The notes beneath the pieces are model-generated. The model had not been told where the DNA came from and made no database searches. It saw only the letters and a list, made by a program, of their open reading frames with translations. From Pseudomonas khavaziana (GTDB lineage Bacteria > Pseudomonadota > Gammaproteobacteria > Pseudomonadales > Pseudomonadaceae), in contig NZ_JAHSTT010000007.1 in the NCBI RefSeq assembly GCF_019145205.1, forward strand, positions 186,001 through 250,000: 64,000 nt of DNA, given 5' to 3'. Below, in pieces: positions 15,512-25,239 of this stretch (within the stretch, counting starts at the first letter, position 1; each line of letters opens with the position of its first letter). The position numbers were made by a program, and so were the translations under genes.

Positions 15512-16900
15512 TCAGGCCTGATCAGCCAACCGCCACGTCGTCCCACCCTTCCCGTCTTCCAACACCACGCCCATCGCGGTCAGTTGGTCACGGATACGGT
15601 CGGATTCCGCCCAGTCCTTGTTGGTACGAGCAGCCAAACGCGCCTGGATCAGCGCATCAACCTCAGCCGCATCCACACGCCCTTCGGCGCCAGCCTGCAG
15701 GAAGTCATCGGCCTCCATCTGCAACACGCCCAGCACACTGGCCAACTCTTTCAAGCGCGCCGCCAGGCCCGCCGCTGCGTCGAGATCGCTCTCGCGCAAG
15801 CGGTTGATCTCGCGCACCATCTCGAACAGCACCGCGCAGGCTTCCGGCGTGCCAAAGTCGTCGTTCATGACTTCGGTAAAGCGTGCCACGAACGTTTCGC
15901 CACCAGCAGGCGCAACCGCTGGCAAGCCTTTCAACGCGTGGTAGAAACGCTCCAGGGCGCCCTTGGCATCCTTGAGGTTGTCTTCCGAGTAGTTGATGGC
16001 GCTGCGGTAGTGGCTGGACACCAGCAGGTAACGCACCACTTCCGGGTGATACTTTTCCAGCACGTCGCGGATGGTGAAGAAGTTGTTCAAGGACTTGGAC
16101 ATCTTCTCGCCATTGATGCGGATCATGCCGCAGTGCATCCAGGCGTTGGCGTAGGTCTTGCCGGTGGCGGCTTCGCTCTGGGCGATTTCGTTTTCGTGGT
16201 GCGGAAACTCCAGGTCGCTGCCACCGCCATGAATGTCGAAGGTCTCGCCCAGGCAGCAGGTGGACATCACCGAGCACTCGATGTGCCAGCCCGGACGCCC
16301 GGCACCCCAAGGTGACTCCCAGCTTGGCTCGCCCGGCTTGGTGGCTTTCCACAGCACAAAGTCGAGCGGATCCTGCTTGGCTTCGTCGACTTCGATACGT
16401 GCACCGATGCGCAGGTCTTCGATCTTCTTGCGCGACAGCTTGCCGTAGCCCATGAACTTGGCGACGCGGTAGTACACGTCACCGTTGCCTGGGGCGTAGG
16501 CATAGCCCTTGTCGATCAAGGTCTGGATCATCGCGTGCATGCCAGGGATGTGGTCCGTGGCACGCGGCTCCATGTCCGGCTTGAGGATGTTGAGGCGCGC
16601 CTCGTCCTCATGCATGGCGGCGATCATGCGCTCGGTCAGCGCGTCGAACGCTTCGCCGTTTTCGTTGGCGCGGTTGATGATCTTGTCGTCGATGTCGGTG
16701 ATGTTGCGCACATAGGTCAAGTCGTAGCCGCTGAAACGCAACCAGCGGGTCACCAGGTCGAAGGCCACCATACTGCGGCCGTGGCCGATGTGGCAGTAGT
16801 CGTACACGGTCATGCCGCACACGTACATGCGCACCTTGTTGCCATCCAGGGGCTTGAAGACTTCTTTGGTCTTGCTGAGCGTGTTGTAGATCGTTAGCAC
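15512..16900 (-). CDS. cysS: Cysteinyl-tRNA synthetase
   Basis: The 462-residue class I synthetase charges tRNA-Cys with cysteine. It contains the HIGH motif (residues 37-40 in YDYCHIGHGRSM) and the KMSKS motif (around 266-270 in NGEKMSKSLNNFF). The zinc-ligand set characteristic of CysRS is visible, with Cys28 and later the WHIECS and GGGSDLEFPHHENE segments. It lies 21 bases downstream of glnS on the same strand, so the two synthetase genes probably form an operon. Confidence 0.97.
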   Translation of the reverse strand: MLTIYNTLSKTKEVFKPLDGNKVRMYVCGMTVYDYCHIGHGRSMVAFDLVTRWLRFSGYDLTYVRNITDIDDKIINRANENGEAFDALTERMIAAMHEDEARLNILKPDMEPRATDHIPGMHAMIQTLIDKGYAYAPGNGDVYYRVAKFMGYGKLSRKKIEDLRIGARIEVDEAKQDPLDFVLWKATKPGEPSWESPWGAGRPGWHIECSVMSTCCLGETFDIHGGGSDLEFPHHENEIAQSEAATGKTYANAWMHCGMIRINGEKMSKSLNNFFTIRDVLEKYHPEVVRYLLVSSHYRSAINYSEDNLKDAKGALERFYHALKGLPAVAPAGGETFVARFTEVMNDDFGTPEACAVLFEMVREINRLRESDLDAAAGLAARLKELASVLGVLQMEADDFLQAGAEGRVDAAEVDALIQARLAARTNKDWAESDRIRDQLTAMGVVLEDGKGGTTWRLADQA

Positions 16901-16921
16901 GATGTTTCCCTTAAGACTTAA

Positions 16922-18622
<1,701 letters not shown>

Positions 18623-18883
18623 AGGATCCTTGAACAGACAGGTTCGTGGCCGGGTCAGGCCAGATAAAACAAAGGGCTTATCATAGCCGAAGCTGTCAAC
18701 CACCTGACAGAGCGCGGTCGAAAACTGCTGCTTTAATTGCTGCTTTAATGACAGGCGCGGTAAAAAACCACCTCGAAATTCTTGCAAGGCACGCTAAACT
18801 GCGCGTCTTGGCCCAAGTTTCGCCAAACCGGTCGTGGCGCCCAGGCGCCCAAACCCACGAATTCCCTGAAAAGAGTAGTGAAC

Positions 18884-19390
18884 ATGACTCAAGTCAAACT
18901 GACCACCAACCACGGTGACATCGTCATCGAGCTGAACGCCGACAAGGCGCCGATCACCGTCGCCAACTTCATCGAATACGTGAAAGCCGGCCACTACGAA
19001 AACACCGTTTTCCACCGTGTCATCGGTAACTTCATGATCCAGGGCGGCGGTTTCGAGCCCGGCATGAAAGAGAAGAAAGACAAGCGCCCGAGCATCCAGA
19101 ACGAAGCGGACAACGGCCTTTCCAACGAAAAGTACACCGTCGCCATGGCCCGCACCATGGAGCCGCATTCGGCCTCCGCGCAGTTCTTCATCAACGTCGC
19201 CGACAACGGCTTCCTCAACCACAGCGGCAAGAATGTGCAGGGCTGGGGTTATGCCGTATTCGGTAAAGTCACCGCAGGTACTGACGTCGTCGACAAGATC
19301 AAAGGCGTGTCCACCACCTCCAAGGCCGGTCACCAGGACGTTCCAGCAGAAGACGTGATCATCGAGAAAGCCGAGATCATCGAAGCGTGA
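18884..19390 (+). CDS. ppiB: Cyclophilin-type peptidyl-prolyl cis-trans isomerase B
   Basis: The 168-residue protein lacks a signal peptide, as cytoplasmic PpiB does. It has the cyclophilin core FHRVIGNFMIQGGGF (around residues 43-57, with the catalytic Arg) and later MARTMEPHSASAQFFINVADN. It catalyses proline isomerisation during protein folding. The start at 18884 is chosen because the longer upstream frame adds sequence unlike the family. Its stop overlaps the GTG start of lpxH (GTGA), so the pair is translationally coupled. Confidence 0.95.
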   Translation: MTQVKLTTNHGDIVIELNADKAPITVANFIEYVKAGHYENTVFHRVIGNFMIQGGGFEPGMKEKKDKRPSIQNEADNGLSNEKYTVAMARTMEPHSASAQFFINVADNGFLNHSGKNVQGWGYAVFGKVTAGTDVVDKIKGVSTTSKAGHQDVPAEDVIIEKAEIIEA

Positions 19391-20136
19391 TATTGCTGAT
19401 TTCAGACTTGCATCTGGAAGAGGAACGCCCGGATATTACCCGGGCGTTTCTGGATCTGCTCCACGGCCGCGCCCGTGGCGCCCAGGCGTTGTACATTCTG
19501 GGGGACTTTTTTGAAGCCTGGATTGGCGACGATGGCATGACCCCCTTCCAGCGTTCCATCTGTGCGGCGTTGCGTGAACTGAGCGACAGCGGCACCCCGA
19601 TTTTCATCATGCACGGCAACCGCGATTTCCTGATCGGCAAGGCGTTCTGCAAAGCCGCAGGCGCCACCTTGCTCAAGGACCCGAGCGTCGTGCAATTGTA
19701 TGGCGAGCCTGTGCTGCTGATGCACGGCGACAGCCTCTGCACCCGCGACCTTGGCTATATGAAGCTGCGGCGCATCCTGCGTAACCCGATTGTGCTGTTT
19801 ATCCTGCGTCACCTGCCCTTGGGCACGCGCCACAAACTGGCGCGCAAGCTGCGCAGTGAAAGTTCTGCCCAAGTGCGCATGAAGGCCAACGATATTGTCG
19901 ATGTCACCCCCGAAGAAGTACCGCGGGTGATGCAGCAGTTCGGCGTACGCACCCTGGTCCACGGCCACACCCACCGCCCGGCGATCCATAAGTTGCAGAT
20001 CGGCGACCAGGCGGCCAAGCGTATTGTGCTGGGGGACTGGGACAAACAGGGCTGGGCGTTGCAGGTGGATGAGCAAGGATTTCAACTGGCGGCGTTTGAC
20101 TTCGTCAACCCGCAGTTGGCATTGCCTGGCGCCTGA
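19387..20136 (+). CDS. lpxH: UDP-2,3-diacylglucosamine diphosphatase
   Basis: The 249-residue metallophosphoesterase cleaves UDP-2,3-diacylglucosamine to lipid X in lipid A synthesis, at the cytoplasmic face of the inner membrane. All metal-binding blocks are visible: SDLHLEEERPD at the N-terminus, GDFFEAWIGDD (near 40), GNRDFLIG (near 78), HGDSLCTRD (near 113) and HGHTHRPAIH (near 195). It uses a GTG start inside the ppiB stop. A REPIN with one extended arm follows. Confidence 0.95.
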   Translation: MILLISDLHLEEERPDITRAFLDLLHGRARGAQALYILGDFFEAWIGDDGMTPFQRSICAALRELSDSGTPIFIMHGNRDFLIGKAFCKAAGATLLKDPSVVQLYGEPVLLMHGDSLCTRDLGYMKLRRILRNPIVLFILRHLPLGTRHKLARKLRSESSAQVRMKANDIVDVTPEEVPRVMQQFGVRTLVHGHTHRPAIHKLQIGDQAAKRIVLGDWDKQGWALQVDEQGFQLAAFDFVNPQLALPGA

Positions 20137-20176
20137 CTCTCAAACACCACTGGTCGAATGTGAACAGAGATTAAAC

Positions 20177-20280
20177 TGTGGGAGGGGGCTTGCTCCCGAT
20201 GAGGGAGGGTCAGTTGATACAGCTTTAACTGACCCTCCGCTATCGGGAGCAAGTCGAATCGTCGCACCGCCCCTCCCACA
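20177..20280. repeat. REPIN, right arm with 16-nt insertion
   Basis: The plain left arm is TGTGGGAGGGGGCTTGC. The right arm contains GGGAGCAAG, then TCGAATCGTCGCACCG, then CCCCTCCCACA. It sits between the convergent ends of lpxH and the MFS gene. Confidence 0.8.
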
Positions 20281-20306
20281 GTTTGATTGCATTTCAGCCT
20301 TGGCTA

Positions 20307-21836
20307 TCAGTGGCCCGAGGCTGCTGGCCCCGCCTTTGCGGTAAATGGCGGTTTGGCCAGCCACACCAGTAACATCAAGCCCATGAACATCCACCCCAGC
20401 AACGTGAAGTAATCCACGGTGGACATCATGTACGCCTGGCTGGTGAGGACTTGATCCAGTTGCGCGTACGCCTTCTGCCCCGCTCCACCGAGCGCCTGGA
20501 TGGCATCACGGGTGGCCGAGTCGTAGGGGGTCATGCTCTCGCTCATGTAGGCATGGTGCTGGTCGGCGCGGCGGATCCAGATCCAGGTGGTCAGCGAGGC
20601 CGCGAAGCTGCCGCCCAAGGTACGCAGGAACGTCGCCAGCCCGGCGCCGTCGGCAATCTGGTGCGGCGGCAGGTCGGACATCAGGATGCTCAAGGTCGGC
20701 ATGAAGAACAGCGCCACGCCGATGCCCATGAACAGCTGCACCATGGCGATGTGGGTGAAGTCCACTTCGTTGGTGAAGCCTGCGCGCATGAAGCAGCTCA
20801 AGCCAATCGCCAGAAATGCCAGGCCCGCCAGCAGGCGCAGGTCGAATTTGTGCGCGTACTTGCCCACGAATGGCGACATCAGCACCGGCAGGATACCGAT
20901 CGGTGCCACTGCCAGCCCGGCCCAGGTGGCGGTGTAGCCCATCTGGGTTTGCAGCCACTGCGGCAGGATCAGGTTGATACCGAAGAAGCCCGCGTAACCG
21001 AGGATCAACACGATGGTGCCAATGCGGAAGTTACGGTGCGCGAACAGACGCAGGTTGACCACCGGGTGCTTGTCGGTCATTTCCCAGATGACAAACACCG
21101 CCAGGGCAATCATCGAGATCACCGCACCGATGATGATGAAGTTGGATTCGAACCAGTCCAGGTCATTGCCCTTGTCGAGAATGATCTGCAAGGCACCGAC
21201 CCCGACGATCAGGCTCAGCAGCCCAACGTAGTCCATCGGCTGGTAACTGGTGACCACCGGGCGCTTTTTCAGCTGCGCACGCACCACCATCACCGCAAAG
21301 ATACCGATGGGCACGTTGATGAAAAAGATCCACGGCCAACTGTAGCTGTCGGTGATCCAGCCGCCGAGGATGGGACCTGCAATCGGTGCGACCACCGTGA
21401 CCATCGCCAATAACGCCAGGGCCATGCCGCGCTTGGCGGGTGGATAGACCGCGATCAACAGCGTCTGCGTCATCGGGTACAACGGCCCGGCGACCAAGCC
21501 TTGCAGCACCCGAAAGCCGATCAGCTCGGGCATCGAGGTGGAGATGCCGCAGAGGAACGACGCCAGCACAAACAGGATGGTCGCCCACAGGAACAGCTTC
21601 ACCTCGCCGAAGCGTCGGCTCAACCAGCCGGTGAGCGGCAAGGCAATGGCGTTGCTCACCGCGAACGAAGTGATGACCCAGGTGCCCTGCTCTGAACTCA
21701 CGCCCAGGTTGCCGGAAATGGTCGGCAACGCCACGTTGGCGATGGTGGTGTCGAGCACCTGCATGAAGGTCGCCAGCGACAGGCCAATAGTGGCCATCAA
21801 CAGGCTGGGTGGCGTGAACGAGGCGTTATTGCTCAT
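20307..21836 (-). CDS. DHA2-family MFS drug exporter (EmrB-like)
   Basis: The 509-residue, 14-helix inner-membrane proton antiporter has the DHA2 signatures LDTTIANVALPTISG (near residue 30), the loop GWLSRRFGEVKLF, and GPILGGWITDSYSWPWIFFINVPIGIF (near 155-181). It is the last gene of a MarR - outer-membrane factor - HlyD adaptor - MFS operon. Its start overlaps the adaptor stop by one base. It very probably forms a tripartite multidrug exporter with the two preceding proteins. The substrates are unknown; EmrAB-type pumps export hydrophobic toxicants and phenolics. Confidence 0.92.
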   Translation of the reverse strand: MSNNASFTPPSLLMATIGLSLATFMQVLDTTIANVALPTISGNLGVSSEQGTWVITSFAVSNAIALPLTGWLSRRFGEVKLFLWATILFVLASFLCGISTSMPELIGFRVLQGLVAGPLYPMTQTLLIAVYPPAKRGMALALLAMVTVVAPIAGPILGGWITDSYSWPWIFFINVPIGIFAVMVVRAQLKKRPVVTSYQPMDYVGLLSLIVGVGALQIILDKGNDLDWFESNFIIIGAVISMIALAVFVIWEMTDKHPVVNLRLFAHRNFRIGTIVLILGYAGFFGINLILPQWLQTQMGYTATWAGLAVAPIGILPVLMSPFVGKYAHKFDLRLLAGLAFLAIGLSCFMRAGFTNEVDFTHIAMVQLFMGIGVALFFMPTLSILMSDLPPHQIADGAGLATFLRTLGGSFAASLTTWIWIRRADQHHAYMSESMTPYDSATRDAIQALGGAGQKAYAQLDQVLTSQAYMMSTVDYFTLLGWMFMGLMLLVWLAKPPFTAKAGPAASGH

Positions 21837-23035
21837 CAGCGTTGCGCAGCCTTGGGAGCGGCGACGCTGTTGTCATGGATCAACTGATTGATCATGGCAT
21901 CGGCCTCGGCCAACTGGCGCTCATACACGTTGGTGGTGAACGAGGCCTTTTGCGGCGCCTGTTGCGCCAGCACGGGGCCGCTCTGGTCGTGCAGGTCCAC
22001 ATTGACCACGGTACTCAGGCCCACCCGCAGCGGGTGCTTGGCCAACTCTTCGGCGTTGATATGGATGCGCACCGGCACCCGTTGCACGATCTTGATCCAG
22101 TTACCAGTGGCGTTCTGCGCCGGCAACAGGGCGAATGCACTGCCGGTGCCGGCACCGAGGCTGTCGACGGTGCCGCTGTACTTCACGTCGCTGCCGTAGA
22201 TGTCCGACTCGATATCCACCGGCTGGCCGATACGCATGTCGCGCAGTTGGGTTTCCTTGAAGTTGGCATCGATCCACAGCTGGTCCAGCGGGATCACCGC
22301 CATCAGCGCGGTGCCCGGCTGCACGCGCTGGCCCAGTTGCACGGTGCGCTTGGCTACATAACCGGTGACCGGCGCGATCAGGGTGCTGCGCGCATTGGCC
22401 AGGTACGCCTGGCGCAATTGCGCGGCAGCCGCTTGCACGTCGGGGTGCGACGAAATCACCGTGTCATCCACCAGGGCATTGGTGGTTTTCAGTTGTTGCT
22501 CGAGGTTGGTCAAGGCGTTCCTGGCGGCAGTCAGGCTGTCGCGGGCGTGGGACAGTTCTTCCTGGGAGATCGCGCCGCCCTGGGCCAAGGTCTTGCGCCG
22601 GTTGTAGTTGTCCTGGGCGGTTTGCACGTCGGCCTTCTGTGCATTGACCTGGGCTTTCATGCCATCGACATTGCTGTACAAGCCGCGCACCTGGCGCACG
22701 GTGCGCGCCAGATTGGCCTGGGCACTCTGCAGGCCGACGGCAGCATCGTTGGGGTCGAAGTTGATCAGCACCTGGCCTTCATGGACCAGGTCGCCATCGT
22801 CGGCGCCGATGCTGACCACGGTGCCGGTGACCAGCGGGGTGATTTCCACCACGTTGCCGTTCACGTAGGCGTCGTCGGTGCTTTCATTGAAGCGCCCGTA
22901 GAACTCATACCACGCCCACACGCCCACCACTCCGAGGATGACGATCAGCGCCAGGCCGATCAGCATGACTTTGCGTTTGCGTGGGTTGTTGTCTTTGGGT
23001 TGTTCAGTAGCGTTGTTGCTGTCGGCAGTGGCCAT
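21836..23035 (-). CDS. HlyD-family adaptor (EmrA-like)
   Basis: The 399-residue protein has one N-terminal membrane anchor (VMLIGLALIVILGVVGVWAWYEFYGRF, about residues 24-50). A split lipoyl domain follows (TGTVVSIGADDGDLVHEGQVLINFD and later APVTGYVAKRTVQLGQRVQPG), then a coiled-coil hairpin and a beta-barrel domain. The pattern is that of EmrA-type adaptors for MFS pumps. It sits between the outer-membrane factor and the MFS gene of the operon, 15 bases after the former and overlapping the latter. Confidence 0.92.
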   Translation of the reverse strand: MATADSNNATEQPKDNNPRKRKVMLIGLALIVILGVVGVWAWYEFYGRFNESTDDAYVNGNVVEITPLVTGTVVSIGADDGDLVHEGQVLINFDPNDAAVGLQSAQANLARTVRQVRGLYSNVDGMKAQVNAQKADVQTAQDNYNRRKTLAQGGAISQEELSHARDSLTAARNALTNLEQQLKTTNALVDDTVISSHPDVQAAAAQLRQAYLANARSTLIAPVTGYVAKRTVQLGQRVQPGTALMAVIPLDQLWIDANFKETQLRDMRIGQPVDIESDIYGSDVKYSGTVDSLGAGTGSAFALLPAQNATGNWIKIVQRVPVRIHINAEELAKHPLRVGLSTVVNVDLHDQSGPVLAQQAPQKASFTTNVYERQLAEADAMINQLIHDNSVAAPKAAQR

Positions 23036-23050
23036 GACAAATACCTCAAA

Positions 23051-24502
23051 TTATTCCGTGCGTGTAGCTGGGGTGGTCGCGGCCACATTGCTGGCGTTGT
23101 ACCCGCCACCCAGGGCCTGCATCAGTTGAATCGACAGGTCGATCTGCGCCGCATTCAAGGTCGCCAGCTGACGCTGGGCCTGCAGCAATTGCTGCTCGAT
23201 GCTGAGCACATCCAGGTAGTTGCCGATGCCTGAGCTGTAGCGTTGCACCCCGGTGTCGTAAGACTGCTGCGCGATGTCGGCGGCATGTTGCTGGGCCTGG
23301 ATCTGCCGCCCGGTGTCGCGCAATTGCGAGAGGGTGGTGCCGATATCACCCAGGGCTTGCACCAGGGTCTTGTTGTACTGGGCCACGGCCAGGTCGTAAT
23401 CGGCGTCGCGAGCGTCGAGGTCGGCACGCAGGCGGCCGCCGTCGAAGATCGGCAGCGAAATCGTCGGTGCAATGTTGAAGAAACGGCTGGCCGAACCGAA
23501 CATCGCGTCCCCCAGCAACGACTCGGCCCCGGCGCTCGCGCTCAGGTTGAGGTTGGGGTAGAAGCGGGTCTTGCTCGCGTCGATGTTCTTGCTCGCCGCT
23601 TCTACTCGCCAACGTGCTGCGATCAGGTCAGGACGACGGCCGAGCAGCTCAGCGGGTAACACCGAAGGTACGGCGACGGCGCTGGGTTTGAGCACCGCCG
23701 GGCGGGCCAACTCGTCACCCCGGTCCGGGCCTTTGCCGAGCAACACGGCGAGGGCGATCTTGGCGCTTTGCAGCTGTTTTTCCGCATCGATCAACTGCGA
23801 CTGGGAGCTGGCTTCCAGGCTCTCGGTCTGCTGGTATTGGTATTCACTGTCGATGCCGGAACTCAGGCGGCGCTTGCTCAGGTCAAGCATCTGGCGGGTG
23901 CGCTTGAGGTCGTCGACCGCCAGGTCGCGCACGATATGCGCCTGGCCCAGGTCGCTGTAGGCCTTGGCCACGTTGGCGGCCAGGGTCAGGCGTGCGGCCT
24001 GTTGATCGACTTCGGCGGCGCGGGCCTCGCCCAGGGCGGCTTCCCAGGCGGCGCGCTGGCCGCCCCAGAGGTCGAAGTTGTAATTGAAGCTGGCGCCGAT
24101 GTTGCGCACCGTCGAATAGGCATCGCCCTGCCCGCGTGGGTCCTGGTCCTTGGCCAGGCGCGAGCGGCTCACACCGGCGCTGGCATCCAGGGTTGGCATG
24201 CGCGCAGCGTTGGCGGCATAGGCAGCGGCTTCGGCCTGATGGGCACGGGCGTCGGCGACTTGCATGTCGGGGCTGTTTTGCAGGGCTTCGGCGATCAGGC
24301 TGTCGAGCCGTGGGTCGCCAAGGCTTTTCCACCAGTCGGCAGCCGGCCAGGCAGCGTTCGACAACGTCACGCCGCCGAGGGATTTACCGGTTTGCAGGGT
24401 ATTGGCGTCGAGGCGCTGGCCTTGTGTGTCGAGACCGCTGTAATTGGCGCAACCGGCCAACGTCATCGCCGCCAGCACCAGGCTGAATGCGCGTGTGTTC
24501 AT
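23051..24502 (-). CDS. NodT-family outer-membrane efflux lipoprotein
   Basis: The 483-residue protein starts with a lipoprotein signal peptide (SLVLAAMTLAGCANYSG, Cys at about residue 18). It then shows two OEP repeats with long coiled-coil helices typical of OprM/NodT channels. Examples are PDMQVADARAHQAEAAAYAANAARMPTLDASAGVSRS and GRRPDLIAARWRVEAASKNIDASKTRFYPNLNLSASAG. It provides the outer-membrane exit for the adaptor and MFS pump encoded downstream. Its start overlaps the stop of the MarR gene (ATGA). Confidence 0.92.
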   Translation of the reverse strand: MNTRAFSLVLAAMTLAGCANYSGLDTQGQRLDANTLQTGKSLGGVTLSNAAWPAADWWKSLGDPRLDSLIAEALQNSPDMQVADARAHQAEAAAYAANAARMPTLDASAGVSRSRLAKDQDPRGQGDAYSTVRNIGASFNYNFDLWGGQRAAWEAALGEARAAEVDQQAARLTLAANVAKAYSDLGQAHIVRDLAVDDLKRTRQMLDLSKRRLSSGIDSEYQYQQTESLEASSQSQLIDAEKQLQSAKIALAVLLGKGPDRGDELARPAVLKPSAVAVPSVLPAELLGRRPDLIAARWRVEAASKNIDASKTRFYPNLNLSASAGAESLLGDAMFGSASRFFNIAPTISLPIFDGGRLRADLDARDADYDLAVAQYNKTLVQALGDIGTTLSQLRDTGRQIQAQQHAADIAQQSYDTGVQRYSSGIGNYLDVLSIEQQLLQAQRQLATLNAAQIDLSIQLMQALGGGYNASNVAATTPATRTE

Positions 24503-24972
24503 GATCTACCTACCCGCTGGATCGTGATGGGGTCACCCGCAGCGATGAGCATTTTCTTCAGGATTCGCTCCAGGGTCTCCAGCTCGCCCGCCTCGAGGAC
24601 GCCGGCCAACTGGTTGAGGGCCTGGGCGCCAATGTGCGGGAGCATGTCCGCCAGGCGCTGGCCCTCGGCGGTCAGCACCAACTGCACCTGGCGGCGATCC
24701 AGCTCGGAACGCTTGCGGCTGAGCAGGTCTTTTTGCTCCAGCCGGTCGAGCATCCGCGTCATCGAGCCGCTATCGAGGGACAGGTTGCGGCACAGCTCAG
24801 CCGGGGTGTCGACGCCGAACTGGGCCATGATGATCAACACCTTGAACTGCGCGGCAGTGATGCCGTGGGGTTCCATATGGGTGTCGATGATGCGGTCCTT
24901 GAGAATCGCGGCGCGCCCCAGCAACAGGCCGAGGTGGCAGTTGTGGAAGTTATCGGGGGTGAAGTGAGGCAT
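24499..24972 (-). CDS. MarR-family transcriptional regulator of the efflux operon
   Basis: The 157-residue winged-helix protein has the MarR core: GITAAQFKVLIIMAQFGVDTPAELCRNLSLDSGSMTRMLDRLEQKDLLSRKRSELDRRQVQLVLTAEG. It includes the recognition helix (DSGSMTRMLDRLE) and the wing (SELDRRQVQ). As first gene of the efflux operon, with two palindromes directly upstream of its start, it is probably an EmrR-like autorepressor released by pump substrates. The ATGA overlap with the outer-membrane factor gene couples the two. Confidence 0.93.
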   Translation of the reverse strand: MPHFTPDNFHNCHLGLLLGRAAILKDRIIDTHMEPHGITAAQFKVLIIMAQFGVDTPAELCRNLSLDSGSMTRMLDRLEQKDLLSRKRSELDRRQVQLVLTAEGQRLADMLPHIGAQALNQLAGVLEAGELETLERILKKMLIAAGDPITIQRVGRS

Positions 24973-24986
24973 CGAAAGTCACCTTA

Positions 24987-25038
24987 TTACTGCCTAGGCA
25001 GTGAATGTGTGACGAGATGTTACTGCTTAGGCAGCGAA
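24987..25038. promoter_or_regulatory. Tandem MarR operator palindromes
   Basis: TTACTGCCTAGGCAGTGAA (24987-25005) and TTACTGCTTAGGCAGCGAA (25020-25038) are near-identical palindromes centred on CTAGGC and TTAGGC. Their starts are 33 bases apart, about three helical turns. They lie 15-66 bases upstream of the regulator gene's start, as expected for cooperative autorepression of the efflux operon. Confidence 0.75.
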
Positions 25039-25101
25039 TGTCAAATGGAATTATTAGGTTGCTTGGTAGTTGGCTGAAGGCTGGAGTGAAATAAAAACCA
25101 A

Positions 25102-25220
25102 TGTGAGAGGGGCGGTGCGACGATTCGACTTGCTCCCGATAGCGGTATGTCAGTCAACTTGTTTGTAGCTGACCGATCGCTATCGGGAGCAAGTCGAATC
25201 GTCGCACCGCCCCTCCCACA
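25102..25220. repeat. REPIN with the 16-nt insertion in both arms
   Basis: Both arms carry the insertion TCGAATCGTCGCACCG (complement in the left arm), so the element is symmetrical. It lies between the upstream region of the MarR gene and the end of tamB. Confidence 0.8.
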
Positions 25221-25239
25221 TTTTTTTACCGCGTACCGA

